Positions 44,483 to 51,959 of a stretch of DNA of 51,959 bases are shown in pieces. Source of the DNA: Sphingomonas paucimobilis NBRC 13935 (GTDB lineage Bacteria > Pseudomonadota > Alphaproteobacteria > Sphingomonadales > Sphingomonadaceae); NCBI RefSeq assembly GCF_000739895.2, contig NZ_BBJS01000029.1, positions 1 to 51,959 of the forward strand, given 5' to 3'. Positions within the stretch are counted from its first letter, which is position 1; every line of letters begins with the position of its first letter. Under the pieces are notes generated by a model. It made no database searches and was not told where the DNA came from. It saw only the letters and a list, made by a program, of their open reading frames with translations. The translations under genes and the position numbers were made by a program.

Positions 44483-44650
44483 TCAGAGTTCCCGCGCTTC
44501 CTCGACCAACATCACCGGCACGCCGTCGCGGATGGGATAGGCGAGCCCCGCCGCCTCCGACACCAGCTCCTGGGCGGCCTCGTCATAACGCAGGGGCGTC
44601 CGCGTCACCGGGCAGACCAGCCGTTCGAGCAGCCATGGGTCCAGGCTCAT
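44483..44650 (-). CDS. Trm112 family protein
   Basis: A 55-residue protein beginning [20 protein letters not shown]. It has the Trm112/YcaR layout: a short helix, a CPVT...L segment, [20 protein letters not shown] and an acidic end. Only one of the four zinc-ligand cysteines of classical Trm112 is kept, as in many bacterial members. Trm112 proteins support methyltransferases in eukaryotes; the bacterial role is unclear. It overlaps the LON-domain gene by ATGA. It is too short for many gene callers. Confidence 0.88.
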   Translation of the reverse strand: MSLDPWLLERLVCPVTRTPLRYDEAAQELVSEAAGLAYPIRDGVPVMLVEEAREL

Positions 44651-45252
44651 TGCAACGTCACCCGATCCTCGCCGTCATGGCGTCCGAAAAACTGCATCAA
44701 CTGGATGATCAGCTCGGCGCGCTGCTCCAGGTCGGGCGCTTCCAGCAAGGCCTGCTTGGCGGCGACATCGAAGGGCGCGATTTGCGCGATGCCGTTGACC
44801 AGGCTCTCGTCGTCCAGCCGACCGACCGAATCCCAATCGACCGCATAGCCCTGGAGCTCGGCAAAGCGCCGCGATTCCTGTTCGAGCGAGGCGCGGCGGC
44901 CGAGCGACAGGAGGTCTTCCTCGGCCACCGGCAGCAACTCCGCCTCGACCTGGCGGAAGGGCGTCGTCACCTCCAGCTCCCGGACGATCCGGAACAACGA
45001 CACGCCCTCCAGCACCAGATTATAGCGGCCATCCTCCATCGCCTCGACCTCGGCGATGCGGCCGACGCAACCGACTTGATAGAGGCTGGGCTTCTCGCCC
45101 TCGCCCGCCGGCTGGACCATGCCGATCCGCCGGTCACGCGCCATCGCGTCGGAGACGAGCGCCCGGTAGCGCGGCTCGAAAATGTGCAGCGGCAAGGGCA
45201 TTCCCGGAAAAAGGATCGCGCCCGCTAGCGGAAAGATCGAGAGCCGCGCCAC
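44647..45252 (-). CDS. LON peptidase substrate-binding domain protein
   Basis: A 201-residue stand-alone LON N-terminal (substrate-binding) domain: [30 protein letters not shown] at the start (shown in part here) and [19 protein letters not shown]. It lacks the ATPase and protease parts of Lon, which is normal for this family. The start is GTG at 45252, four bases after the cnoX stop. It is coupled to Trm112 by ATGA. It might bind unfolded proteins, which would fit its neighbour, but this is inferred. Confidence 0.88.
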   Translation of the reverse strand: MARLSIFPLAGAILFPGMPLPLHIFEPRYRALVSDAMARDRRIGMVQPAGEGEKPSLYQVGCVGRIAEVEAMEDGRYNLVLEGVSLFRIVRELEVTTPFRQVEAELLPVAEEDLLSLGRRASLEQESRRFAELQGYAVDWDSVGRLDDESLVNGIAQIAPFDVAAKQALLEAPDLEQRAELIIQLMQFFGRHDGEDRVTLQ

Positions 45253-45256
45253 CCGC

Positions 45257-46168
45257 TTATCCGAACAGGATGGCGGACAGCCGCCGCCGTTTCTGCGACA
45301 CCCAGGGGTCGGTCATTCCGACCACCTCGAACAGCTTGAGCAGCTGCTGGCGCGCGGCATCCTCGTTCCAGCTGCGGTCGGCCGCGACGATGTGCAGGAG
45401 ATTGTCCGCCGCACCGTCCCGATCGCCCGCCGCCATCTGCGCGTTGGCGAGCGCGAAGCGCTTGTCGTGATTGTCCGGGTTGGCCGCGACCTCTGCGGCG
45501 AGATCGGCATAATCCGCCGCCGGCGGGGCCGAGCGCGCCAGCGCAACAGCGGCGACCGCACGGTGGATGGCGGGGTCGTTCGCCAGCGTCTCCGGCAATG
45601 CCTCGGTCGCCGCTTCGGCTTCGTCGATCTGTCCGGCGGCGAGCAGCGCGCGGATACGGCCCGACAGCACGGCAGGATGCTCGGGCGCCATGTCGAGCAG
45701 CTGGTCGAAGATCGACAGCGCGCGCGGGGCGTCGCCGGCCTCCAGCACTTCCTCGCCCATCGCAATCAGCGGTTCCAGTTCCGCCGCCGCGTCCGCCGCC
45801 TCCGACTGGATCGGCAATTGCTTGAGCAACTGGTCGAGCATGGTACGCAGCGCGCTTTCGGTGCGCGCGCTGGTCAGATCGGCGACCAACTGCCCCTGGA
45901 ACATCGCATAGACGGTCGGGATCGAGCGGATCTGGAATTGGTTGGCGATGAACTGGTTCTTGTCGGTGTCGATCTTGGCCAGCACCACGCCCTTGTCGGC
46001 ATAGGCCTCGGCGACCTTCTCCAAGGTCGGCCCCAGCGCCTTGCACGGCCCGCACCATTCCGCCCAGAAATCGAGGATGACCAGCTTGGTCATCGACGGC
46101 TCGACGACATCGCGGCGGAAGGCGGTGACGGCTTCCTTGTCGGCGGGCGACATTCCCAACGTGGCCAA
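45257..46168 (-). CDS. cnoX: Thioredoxin-TPR protein CnoX (YbbN)
   Basis: A 303-residue protein with an N-terminal thioredoxin domain and a C-terminal TPR-like region (about 125-300). E. coli CnoX is a holdase that works with GroEL. Here the active site is intact: WCGPCK with C39 and C42, unlike E. coli CnoX, which lacks the redox pair, so redox activity is expected. The start is TTG at 46168, supported by AAAGGAG about seven bases upstream. It heads a cnoX-LON-Trm112 operon. Confidence 0.9.
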   Translation of the reverse strand: MATLGMSPADKEAVTAFRRDVVEPSMTKLVILDFWAEWCGPCKALGPTLEKVAEAYADKGVVLAKIDTDKNQFIANQFQIRSIPTVYAMFQGQLVADLTSARTESALRTMLDQLLKQLPIQSEAADAAAELEPLIAMGEEVLEAGDAPRALSIFDQLLDMAPEHPAVLSGRIRALLAAGQIDEAEAATEALPETLANDPAIHRAVAAVALARSAPPAADYADLAAEVAANPDNHDKRFALANAQMAAGDRDGAADNLLHIVAADRSWNEDAARQQLLKLFEVVGMTDPWVSQKRRRLSAILFG

Positions 46169-46240
46169 AAGACGCTCCTTTACGTGTTGCTCGGCCCTAT
46201 GTGGGCGAGCCGGTCCGGTAATGAAAGGCCGTAGCGTAAA

Positions 46241-47578
46241 TCAGCCGTTCAGCCGCGCGATCGTCCGTTCGCGCCCGATCAGCGGCAGGAGCGCGGCCAT
46301 GTCCGGCCCCTGCGCGCGGCCGGTCAGCGCCAGTCGCAGCGGCAGGAACAGCGTCTTGCCCTTGCGCCCGGTCGCGTCCTTCAAGACGGCGGTCAAGGCG
46401 TGCCAAGGGTCGCTCGACCAGTCGATCTGTCCCGCGACTTCGGCCGCCTGCGTCAGATAGACCTGGTCGTCCTCGGCAGGTTCGGGTGCCTCGACCGGCC
46501 CCTCGATAACCTGCCACCAGTCCGCCGCCTCGGCGACGGTGTGGAGATTGGGGCGCACCGCCTCCCACTCCGCTTCGCCCATGCCGCTAGGCAGGCGATC
46601 GGCGACGGCCTCGAACGGCGTCTGATGGAGGATGCGCGCATTGAGCTGCGCCAGTTCCGCCTCATCGAACCGCGCAGGCGCACGGCCGAAGCGCGAAAAG
46701 TCGAATCCCGCGATCAGCGGCGCCATGTCGGCGACCGGCTCGACCGGATCGCTGGTGCCGATCCGCGCGAGCAGCGCGCGCACCGCCTGCGGCTCGATGC
46801 CGATCTCGCGGAAGTGATCGACGCCCAGCGAGCCGAGTCGCTTGGACAGCTTGCCCTCGTTCCCCGTCAGCAGGGCGGCATGGGCGAAGCGCGGCAATTC
46901 GGCCCCCAGCGCCTGGAACATCTGAATCTGAAGTGCGGTGTTGGACACGTGATCCTCGCCGCGCACCACTTGGGTCACGCCCATGTCGATATCGTCGATC
47001 ACGGAAGGGAGCATATAGAGCCACGTCCCATCGGCGCGGCGGATCACGGGATCGCTCATCGTGGCGGGGTCGAAACGCTGGGGGCCACGTACGGCGTCGT
47101 CCCATTCGATAGGGGCGCCGTGATCCAGCTTGAAGCGCCAGTGCGGGCGAACGCCGTCCGCCTCCAGCTTGGCGCGATCGTCGTCGGTCAGCGACAAGGC
47201 GGCGCGGTCGTACACCGGCGGTAGACCCCGTCCGAGCTGAATCTTGCGCTTCAGGTCCAGCTCCTGCGCCGTTTCATAGGCCGGGTAGACATGACCGCTC
47301 GCCACCAGCTCGGCGAAGCGCGCCTCGTACAGCGCGAAACGCTGCGACTGGCGCACCTCGGCATCGGGGATCAGGCCCAGCCATTGCAAATCCGCCCGGA
47401 TCGCCGCGACATAGCGTTCCTCGCTCCGCTCGGCATCGGTGTCGTCGATGCGCAGCAGGAAGCGCCCGCCAGCCTTTCGCGCGTACATCCAGTTGTGCAG
47501 CGCGGTGCGGATATTGCCGACATGCAGCCGCCCGGTGGGCGAGGGAGCGAAACGGGTCACGGTCATGTCCGCCGCCAT
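46241..47578 (-). CDS. gltX: Glutamate-tRNA ligase
   Basis: A 445-residue class I synthetase that charges tRNA-Glu. The HIGH-type motif appears in [13 protein letters not shown] and the KMSKS-type motif as GKLSKRLGS. The anticodon-binding region is present but short. Alphaproteobacteria often carry two GluRS copies, one of which also charges tRNA-Gln for the GatCAB route; the KLSKR form and length cannot decide which this is. The ATG is at 47578. It is divergent from prs across 85 bases. Confidence 0.94.
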   Translation of the reverse strand: MAADMTVTRFAPSPTGRLHVGNIRTALHNWMYARKAGGRFLLRIDDTDAERSEERYVAAIRADLQWLGLIPDAEVRQSQRFALYEARFAELVASGHVYPAYETAQELDLKRKIQLGRGLPPVYDRAALSLTDDDRAKLEADGVRPHWRFKLDHGAPIEWDDAVRGPQRFDPATMSDPVIRRADGTWLYMLPSVIDDIDMGVTQVVRGEDHVSNTALQIQMFQALGAELPRFAHAALLTGNEGKLSKRLGSLGVDHFREIGIEPQAVRALLARIGTSDPVEPVADMAPLIAGFDFSRFGRAPARFDEAELAQLNARILHQTPFEAVADRLPSGMGEAEWEAVRPNLHTVAEAADWWQVIEGPVEAPEPAEDDQVYLTQAAEVAGQIDWSSDPWHALTAVLKDATGRKGKTLFLPLRLALTGRAQGPDMAALLPLIGRERTIARLNG

Positions 47579-47596
47579 AATCCGGGAATCGCCTTT

Positions 47597-47614
47597 GCGC
47601 TATTGTGACAGCGC
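47597..47614. promoter_or_regulatory. Inverted repeat upstream of prs
   Basis: GCGCT and AGCGC flank ATTGTGAC in the gltX/prs intergenic region, followed by an A/T-rich GATTAAA. It could be an operator; the evidence is only the short symmetry. Confidence 0.25.
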
Positions 47615-47663
47615 GATTAAAGGGGCCGCGACGACGGGCTGTCTGCGGGGACGGGGTACGACC

Positions 47664-48599
47664 ATGAAATTGATGACCGGCAATTCGAACCTGCCGCTGG
47701 CAAAGGCGATCTCCTCTTATCTGGAGGTGCCGCTGACCGAGGCGCTGGTGCGCCGCTTCGCCGATGAGGAAATCTTCGTCGAAATTCAGGAGAATGTGCG
47801 CGGCGAGGACGTGTTCGTGATCCAGTCGACCGGCTATCCGGTCAACGACAATCTCATGGAATTGCTGATCATGATCGACGCGCTGAAGCGAGCGTCGGCG
47901 CGGCGGATCACGGCGGTCATTCCCTATTTCGGCTATGCGCGCCAAGACCGGAAGCCCGGCCCGCGCACCCCGATCTCAGCCAAGCTGGTCGCCAACCTCA
48001 TCACCGTCGCGGGCGCCGACCGCGTTCTGTCGGTCGACCTTCATGCCGGTCAGATCCAGGGATTCTTCGATATCCCGACCGACAATCTCTATGCCGCGCC
48101 GGTCATGTCGGCGGACATTCTGGCGCGCTTCAAGAACGACAACCTCATGGTCGTGTCGCCCGACGTTGGCGGCGTGGTCCGCGCGCGTCAGCTCGCTAAG
48201 CGGCTGAACAATGCCCCGCTCGCCATCGTCGACAAACGCCGCGAGCGCGCCGGCGAGTCGGAAGTGATGAACATCATCGGTGACGTCGAAGGGCGCTTCT
48301 GCATCCTGATCGACGATATCGTCGACTCGGCGGGCACGCTGTGCAACGCGGCCGCCGCGCTGCGTCAGGCGGGGGCCGAGGACGTCGTCGCCTATGTCAC
48401 CCACGGCGTGCTGTCGGGCGGCGCGGTGGCGCGAGTCGAGGGCTCGGAGCTGCGCGAACTGGTCATCACCGACTCGATCGGCAATCACGAGTCGATCGGC
48501 GCGACCACCAAGATCCGCCACCTGCCCATCGCCCCGCTGCTGGGCGAGGCGATCAAGCGCATCGCGGACGAGACGAGCGTTTCCAGCCTGTTCGATTGA
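47664..48599 (+). CDS. prs: Ribose-phosphate pyrophosphokinase
   Basis: Prs makes PRPP from ribose-5-phosphate and ATP for purine, pyrimidine, histidine and NAD synthesis. The 311-residue protein has [25 protein letters not shown] catalytic loop (given in part), [36 protein letters not shown] and the PRPP-binding [14 protein letters not shown]. The ATG at 47664 gives the standard [13 protein letters not shown] start; the frame is open further upstream but runs into gltX antisense. Confidence 0.96.
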   Translation: MKLMTGNSNLPLAKAISSYLEVPLTEALVRRFADEEIFVEIQENVRGEDVFVIQSTGYPVNDNLMELLIMIDALKRASARRITAVIPYFGYARQDRKPGPRTPISAKLVANLITVAGADRVLSVDLHAGQIQGFFDIPTDNLYAAPVMSADILARFKNDNLMVVSPDVGGVVRARQLAKRLNNAPLAIVDKRRERAGESEVMNIIGDVEGRFCILIDDIVDSAGTLCNAAAALRQAGAEDVVAYVTHGVLSGGAVARVEGSELRELVITDSIGNHESIGATTKIRHLPIAPLLGEAIKRIADETSVSSLFD

Positions 48600-48673
48600 T
48601 TTTGGGGCGGGGGCCGTCGGCGATCGTCATCGCCCGCGCCCCCGTCACCGATCTGGCTGCGCGCGATTCCCGT

Positions 48674-48754
48674 GGCCTTCGACTACGCTCAGGCTGAACG
48701 GATGCTGGTCCTTTCCCAAAGCCCCATTCACGCTGAGCGAAGTCGAAGCGCACG
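48674..48754. repeat. Paired copy of repeat family A
   Basis: GGCCTTCGACTACGCTCAGG (within 48674-48701) is followed by the inverted variant ACGCTGAGCGAAGTCGAAGC (within 48726-48754). A further GCTCAG trace follows. It fills most of the gap between the convergent prs and PilZ genes. Confidence 0.85.
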
Positions 48755-48786
48755 CCCTTCGCTCAGACCCGAGCGGCGTTACGCCC

Positions 48787-49119
48787 TCAGCGATTCCCCA
48801 GCGCGACGATATGCTCGAACACCGCGGGATGGAGCGGCTTGGAGAACGCGCAACCATATTTGAAGCGGTCGCGCCACGCGATCACCGCCTCCAGCGGGGC
48901 GAGGCCCGGCAGGGTCAGCCATACGATCGTGCCCGGCCATAATGTGAAGCTGGTCTCGGCTCGGAACCCCTCGGGCGACAGGTCGACCACGTCGATCTCG
49001 AACCGGGTCTGCCCCTTGTCGCGCAGATGCGCGCGCATGCGCACCGCGTGACGCAGCGAACGGCGGAGTTCCTGGCCGGGGACCGGCTCGAATGGCGGTG
49101 TGAAGACCGGTTTTTCCAT
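48787..49119 (-). CDS. PilZ domain protein
   Basis: A 110-residue single PilZ domain. The cyclic-di-GMP-binding elements are visible: arginines in RRSLRHAVR and DLSPEGF (the D-x-S-x-x-G motif). It should bind cyclic di-GMP, which the GGDEF protein at 6181 could make. The ATG at 49119 has GGGGAG upstream; the frame begins at 49140 but the first residues are not family-like. The output partner is unknown. Confidence 0.88.
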   Translation of the reverse strand: MEKPVFTPPFEPVPGQELRRSLRHAVRMRAHLRDKGQTRFEIDVVDLSPEGFRAETSFTLWPGTIVWLTLPGLAPLEAVIAWRDRFKYGCAFSKPLHPAVFEHIVALGNR

Positions 49120-49145
49120 AACGCTCCCCTTAAGCCACAAGAAGG

Positions 49146-49685
49146 TTACTTTTCCGCCAACGCCCGTTCGCGATCAACCTCGACTGCGACGCCCGCAGGG
49201 CGGCGGACCCCGGCGCGTGCGCGGCGCTTCAACTCGGCCTTCAGATCCTCGGGCTTGGGGGCGACCAGAAAGCCGAAGCTGACCGTCCCCTCCTTGGTCT
49301 CGACCACATGATGCAGCCGGTGCGCCTGGATGATCCGCTTCATATAATCGGACTTGGGCAGATAGCGCGTCGGCAGCCTTTTATGGACGATGATATCGTG
49401 AAAGCCGAAATAGATCGCGCCGTACGCCGCGATCCCCGCGCCGATCCAGGTGAAGCCCGGCCACCAGCCAAGCTGCACCCCGCCCAGGATCATCACGAAG
49501 GACGGAACGGCGAAGATCGCCGCATACAGGTCGTTGAGTTCCCAATTGCCGGTGCGCGGGCGGTGATGGCTTTCGTGCAGGAACCAGCCCGGCCCGTGCA
49601 TGATCCAGCGGTGCGCGGCGTAGGCGAACCCCTCCATGAAGATCACGGTGCCGAGAAACAGAAGAATGCCGAAAGCCCAGTTCAT
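49146..49685 (-). CDS. crtZ: Beta-carotene hydroxylase
   Basis: CrtZ is a non-haem di-iron membrane enzyme that hydroxylates beta-ionone rings (beta-carotene to zeaxanthin). The 179-residue protein has the histidine clusters HRWIMHGPGWFLHESHH, GFHDIIVHKRLP and HRLHHVVETKEG, and three to four hydrophobic segments. Yellow carotenoids such as nostoxanthin are typical of Sphingomonas. The ATG at 49685 (MNWAFG) was chosen; one at 49703 would add MGYGDS. A basic tail follows the domain. No other crt gene is in the window. Confidence 0.9.
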   Translation of the reverse strand: MNWAFGILLFLGTVIFMEGFAYAAHRWIMHGPGWFLHESHHRPRTGNWELNDLYAAIFAVPSFVMILGGVQLGWWPGFTWIGAGIAAYGAIYFGFHDIIVHKRLPTRYLPKSDYMKRIIQAHRLHHVVETKEGTVSFGFLVAPKPEDLKAELKRRARAGVRRPAGVAVEVDRERALAEK

Positions 49686-49703
49686 CGAGTCGCCATAACC
49701 CAT

Positions 49704-49880
49704 CCGCGATGAATTTGCTTCCTATTCCATTGGCCGCATGGGACGAACGGCCTGACCCCCTATAAATCGCACTTGCAATGCATTTGCATTAACGCCGTTT
49801 CGGGGTGGATTTGTCCGCCAGCCTGTGCTTTAGCCGCACCCAATTTCCCTAGAACCACCCGAGAGGCGGAAGGCTAGCGC
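49704..49880. other. Divergent crtZ/sucC regulatory region
   Basis: These 177 bases contain TATAAA (49761-49766) and the palindromic site at 49774-49790. Promoters of both genes should lie here. No open frame was found. Confidence 0.4.
49774..49790. promoter_or_regulatory. Operator-like palindrome upstream of sucC
   Basis: TTGCAATGCATTTGCAT lies about 90 bases ahead of sucC. It contains the perfect repeat AATGCA-TT-TGCATT (49777-49790). It follows the same pattern as the site upstream of etfB at 51166-51182: TTGC-R-ATGC-R-Y-T-Y-GCA. It also resembles alphaproteobacterial Fur-type sites. The regulator is not known. Confidence 0.5.
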
Positions 49881-51080
49881 ATGAACATCCACGAATATCA
49901 GGCCAAGGAATTGCTCGCCAAGTTCGGCGTGCCCGTCCCCGCCGGCTTCGCCGCGATGACCGTCGAGGAGGCCGTCGAGGCATCGTCCAAGCTCCCCGGA
50001 CCGCTCTACGTCGTCAAGGCGCAGATCCATGCGGGCGGCCGTGGCAAGGGCAAGTTCAAGGAACTCGGCCCGGACGCCAAGGGCGGTGTCCGCCTGGCCA
50101 AGACGGCCGAGGAAGTCCGTGCGCACGCCACCGACATGCTGGGCAACACGCTGGTCACCATCCAGACCGGCGAAGCGGGCAAGCAGGTCAATCGCCTGTA
50201 CGTGACCGACGGCGTCGACATCGCCAAGGAATTCTACCTCGCGCTGCTCGTCAACCGCGCGACCGGCCGCGTCTCGATGGTCGCCTCGACCGAAGGCGGC
50301 ATGGACATCGAGACCGTGGCGCATGACACGCCCGAGAAGATCCACTCGATCGACATCGACACCGCGACCGGCTTCATGCCGCATCACGGCCGCGCCGTCG
50401 CCGCCGCGCTGGAGCTGACCGGCGACCTCGCCAAGCAGGCCGCCAATGTCGCGTCGAAGCTGTACGCCGCGTTCCTGGGCACCGATGCCGAGCAGATCGA
50501 GATCAACCCGCTCGCCGTCACCGAGGACGGCAAGCTGATGGTGCTCGACGCCAAGGTCGGCTTCGACGGCAACGCCATGTTCCGTCACAAGGACCTGATG
50601 GAACTGCGCGACACCACCGAGGAAGACGCGATGGAGCTGGAGGCGTCGAAGTACGACCTGGCCTACATCAAGCTCGACGGTGACATTGGCTGCATGGTCA
50701 ACGGCGCCGGCCTCGCCATGGCGACGATGGACATCATCAAGCTGAACGGCATGTTCCCGGCCAACTTCCTCGACGTCGGCGGCGGCGCGAACAAGGAGAA
50801 GGTCACTGCGGCGTTCAAGATCATCCTGAGCGATCCCGCCGTGAAGGGCATCCTGGTCAACATCTTCGGCGGCATCATGCGCTGCGACATCATCGCCGAC
50901 GGCATCGTCGCGGCGGCGAAGGAAGTGAACCTGCAGGTTCCGCTGGTCGTCCGCCTCGAGGGTACGAATGTCGAGAAGGGCAAGGAAATCCTCGCCAATT
51001 CGGGTCTCGCCATCGTCCCCGCCAACGATCTGGGCGATGCCGCCAAGAAGATCGTCGCCGAGGTGCAGAAGGTCGCCTGA
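49881..51080 (+). CDS. sucC: Succinate-CoA ligase (ADP-forming) subunit beta
   Basis: SucC is the nucleotide-binding subunit of succinyl-CoA synthetase in the citric acid cycle. The 399-residue protein starts [20 protein letters not shown], has an ATP-grasp domain ([31 protein letters not shown]) and the C-terminal CoA-ligase domain ([30 protein letters not shown]). GGAAGG precedes the ATG. sucD, normally next to it, is not downstream: a terminator and etfB follow, so the alpha subunit must be encoded elsewhere. Confidence 0.97.
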   Translation: MNIHEYQAKELLAKFGVPVPAGFAAMTVEEAVEASSKLPGPLYVVKAQIHAGGRGKGKFKELGPDAKGGVRLAKTAEEVRAHATDMLGNTLVTIQTGEAGKQVNRLYVTDGVDIAKEFYLALLVNRATGRVSMVASTEGGMDIETVAHDTPEKIHSIDIDTATGFMPHHGRAVAAALELTGDLAKQAANVASKLYAAFLGTDAEQIEINPLAVTEDGKLMVLDAKVGFDGNAMFRHKDLMELRDTTEEDAMELEASKYDLAYIKLDGDIGCMVNGAGLAMATMDIIKLNGMFPANFLDVGGGANKEKVTAAFKIILSDPAVKGILVNIFGGIMRCDIIADGIVAAAKEVNLQVPLVVRLEGTNVEKGKEILANSGLAIVPANDLGDAAKKIVAEVQKVA

Positions 51081-51108
51081 TCCGCACCTTCGGCCCTGAC
51101 GGACCAAT

Positions 51109-51146
51109 AAAAGGGGGGCTCGGGCGGAAACGTCCGGGCCCCTTTT
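51109..51146 (+). terminator. Rho-independent terminator after sucC
   Basis: AAAAGGGG (51109-51116) pairs with CCCCTTTT (51139-51146), with an inner CGGGCG/CGTCCG stem and a GAAA loop. The T-run ends the stem. Confidence 0.9.
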
Positions 51147-51165
51147 CGTTGGTCGGGTGTACCTC

Positions 51166-51182
51166 TTGCGATGCGCTCGCAA
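51166..51182. promoter_or_regulatory. Operator-like palindrome upstream of etfB
   Basis: TTGCGA-TGCGC-TCGCAA is a perfect 6-base inverted repeat 52 bases ahead of the etfB ATG. It matches the sucC upstream site at 12 of 17 positions, with the other differences being transitions except at the last base. Confidence 0.5.
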
Positions 51183-51233
51183 CGCCGCCAAAGACGACGG
51201 CATATTTGGCTGTTCAGCCGGGAAGGAACCGCG

Positions 51234-51959
51234 ATGAAGATCGTCGTGCCCGTGAAGCGGGTGTTGGATTACAATGTGAAGCCGCGTGTGAAGGCGGACG
51301 GGACGGGCGTCGATCTGGCGAACGTGAAGATGTCGATGAACCCGTTCGACGAGATCGCGGTGGAAGAGGCGATCCGGCTGAAGGAAAAGGGGGCGGCGAC
51401 CGAGGTCGTCGTCGTCTCGATCGGCGAGCCCAAGGCGGCGGACACGCTGCGCACCGCGCTCGCCATGGGCGCGGACCGGGCGATCCTCATCACCGCCGAC
51501 CAGCCGGTCGAGCCGCTGGGCGTCGCCAAGCTGCTGGCCAAGGTCGTGGAAGAGGAACAGCCGGGCCTGGTGATCCTGGGCAAGCAGGCGATCGACGGCG
51601 ACAACAACCAGACCGGCCAGATGCTGGCGGGGCTGCTCGGCTGGGCGCAGGGCACCTTCGCCTCGAAGGTCGAGATCGATGGAGAGACCGCCAACGTCAC
51701 CCGTGAGGTCGATGGCGGTCTGGAGACGGTGGCCCTCACGCTGCCCGCGATCGTCACCACCGACCTGCGCCTCAACGAGCCGCGCTATGCGTCGCTGCCC
51801 AACATCATGAAGGCCAAGTCCAAGCCGATGGCGACCAAGACCACCGCCGACTACGGCGTCGACGTCGCGCCCCGGCTGACGATCACCCATGTCGCCGAGC
51901 CCGGTAAGCGCCAGGCGGGCGTCAAGGTCGGCTCGGTCGATGAGCTGGTCGAGAAACTC
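51234..51959 (+). CDS. etfB: Electron transfer flavoprotein subunit beta (partial)
   Basis: EtfB pairs with EtfA to carry electrons from acyl-CoA and other dehydrogenases to the quinone pool through ETF-QO. The visible 242 residues begin [20 protein letters not shown] and include [49 protein letters not shown] (nucleotide site) and the recognition-loop region. The frame is open to the window edge; about seven residues are missing relative to the usual 249. GAAGGA precedes the ATG. etfA would be expected just beyond the edge. The hydroxyacyl-CoA dehydrogenase at 9317 belongs to the same kind of metabolism. Confidence 0.95.
   Translation, partial: MKIVVPVKRVLDYNVKPRVKADGTGVDLANVKMSMNPFDEIAVEEAIRLKEKGAATEVVVVSIGEPKAADTLRTALAMGADRAILITADQPVEPLGVAKLLAKVVEEEQPGLVILGKQAIDGDNNQTGQMLAGLLGWAQGTFASKVEIDGETANVTREVDGGLETVALTLPAIVTTDLRLNEPRYASLPNIMKAKSKPMATKTTADYGVDVAPRLTITHVAEPGKRQAGVKVGSVDELVEKL

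Noticed and set aside
31715..48754. Family A repeats as a CRISPR array
   Set aside because: Copies are thousands of bases apart, inverted in pairs and of mixed type, and there are no cas genes.
49830..51890. Minus-strand open frame of 686 codons
   Set aside because: It is antisense to sucC and etfB, both clearly real, and has shadow-type composition.

Overview
The window looks like a piece of chromosome from a Sphingomonas-type alphaproteobacterium (order Sphingomonadales). I infer this from the high G+C content, the gene families (DUF1489, a Mic60-like protein next to hemC/hemD, UbiH-type hydroxylase, CrtZ carotenoid hydroxylase, two large AsmA proteins, a KLSKR-type GluRS) and two families of short intergenic repeats. 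I saw no IS element, prophage, CRISPR array, rRNA or tRNA. No gap between genes exceeds about 300 bases.

Layout. Bases 1-14.8 kb hold a DUF1489 gene, a Crp-type regulator, ribosomal genes rpmI-rplT, a large AsmA protein, hisN, a periplasmic peroxiredoxin, a GGDEF protein, a 35-residue peptide behind a sigma-54-like promoter, a PEBP/DUF1176 pair, 3-hydroxyacyl-CoA dehydrogenase, a 48-residue peptide plus porin, a nucleoside transporter and MgtE. Bases 14.9-25.6 kb hold a cyclophilin, a crotonase, two thioesterases, a secreted SGNH hydrolase overlapping a secreted GH2 glycosidase, the biotin run bioF-bioD-bioA, and a methyltransferase/GtrA pair divergent from an STT3-like membrane protein.

Bases 27.5-38.8 kb hold a yggT-DUF167-folD-marC operon, a second AsmA protein, tsaD-gpsA divergent from hemC-hemD-mic60, then a MASE1 histidine kinase with a FixJ-type regulator. 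Bases 38.8-51.96 kb hold a lipoprotein, ftsK, a UbiH-type hydroxylase, VOC and MAPEG proteins, a cnoX-LON-Trm112 operon, gltX, prs, a PilZ protein, crtZ, sucC, and an etfB gene cut off by the window end.

The region is mostly housekeeping and I see no clear mobile or defence system. The points most worth following are: two composite palindromic repeat families that sit at nearly every convergent gene junction; a very similar 17-base palindrome upstream of both sucC and etfB; a sigma-54-like promoter driving a 35-residue membrane-like peptide; a 48-residue peptide with a near-perfect ribosome binding site ahead of a porin; two AsmA proteins that each contain exactly two cysteines in matching places; and an STT3-like membrane protein divergent from GtrA and a methyltransferase.
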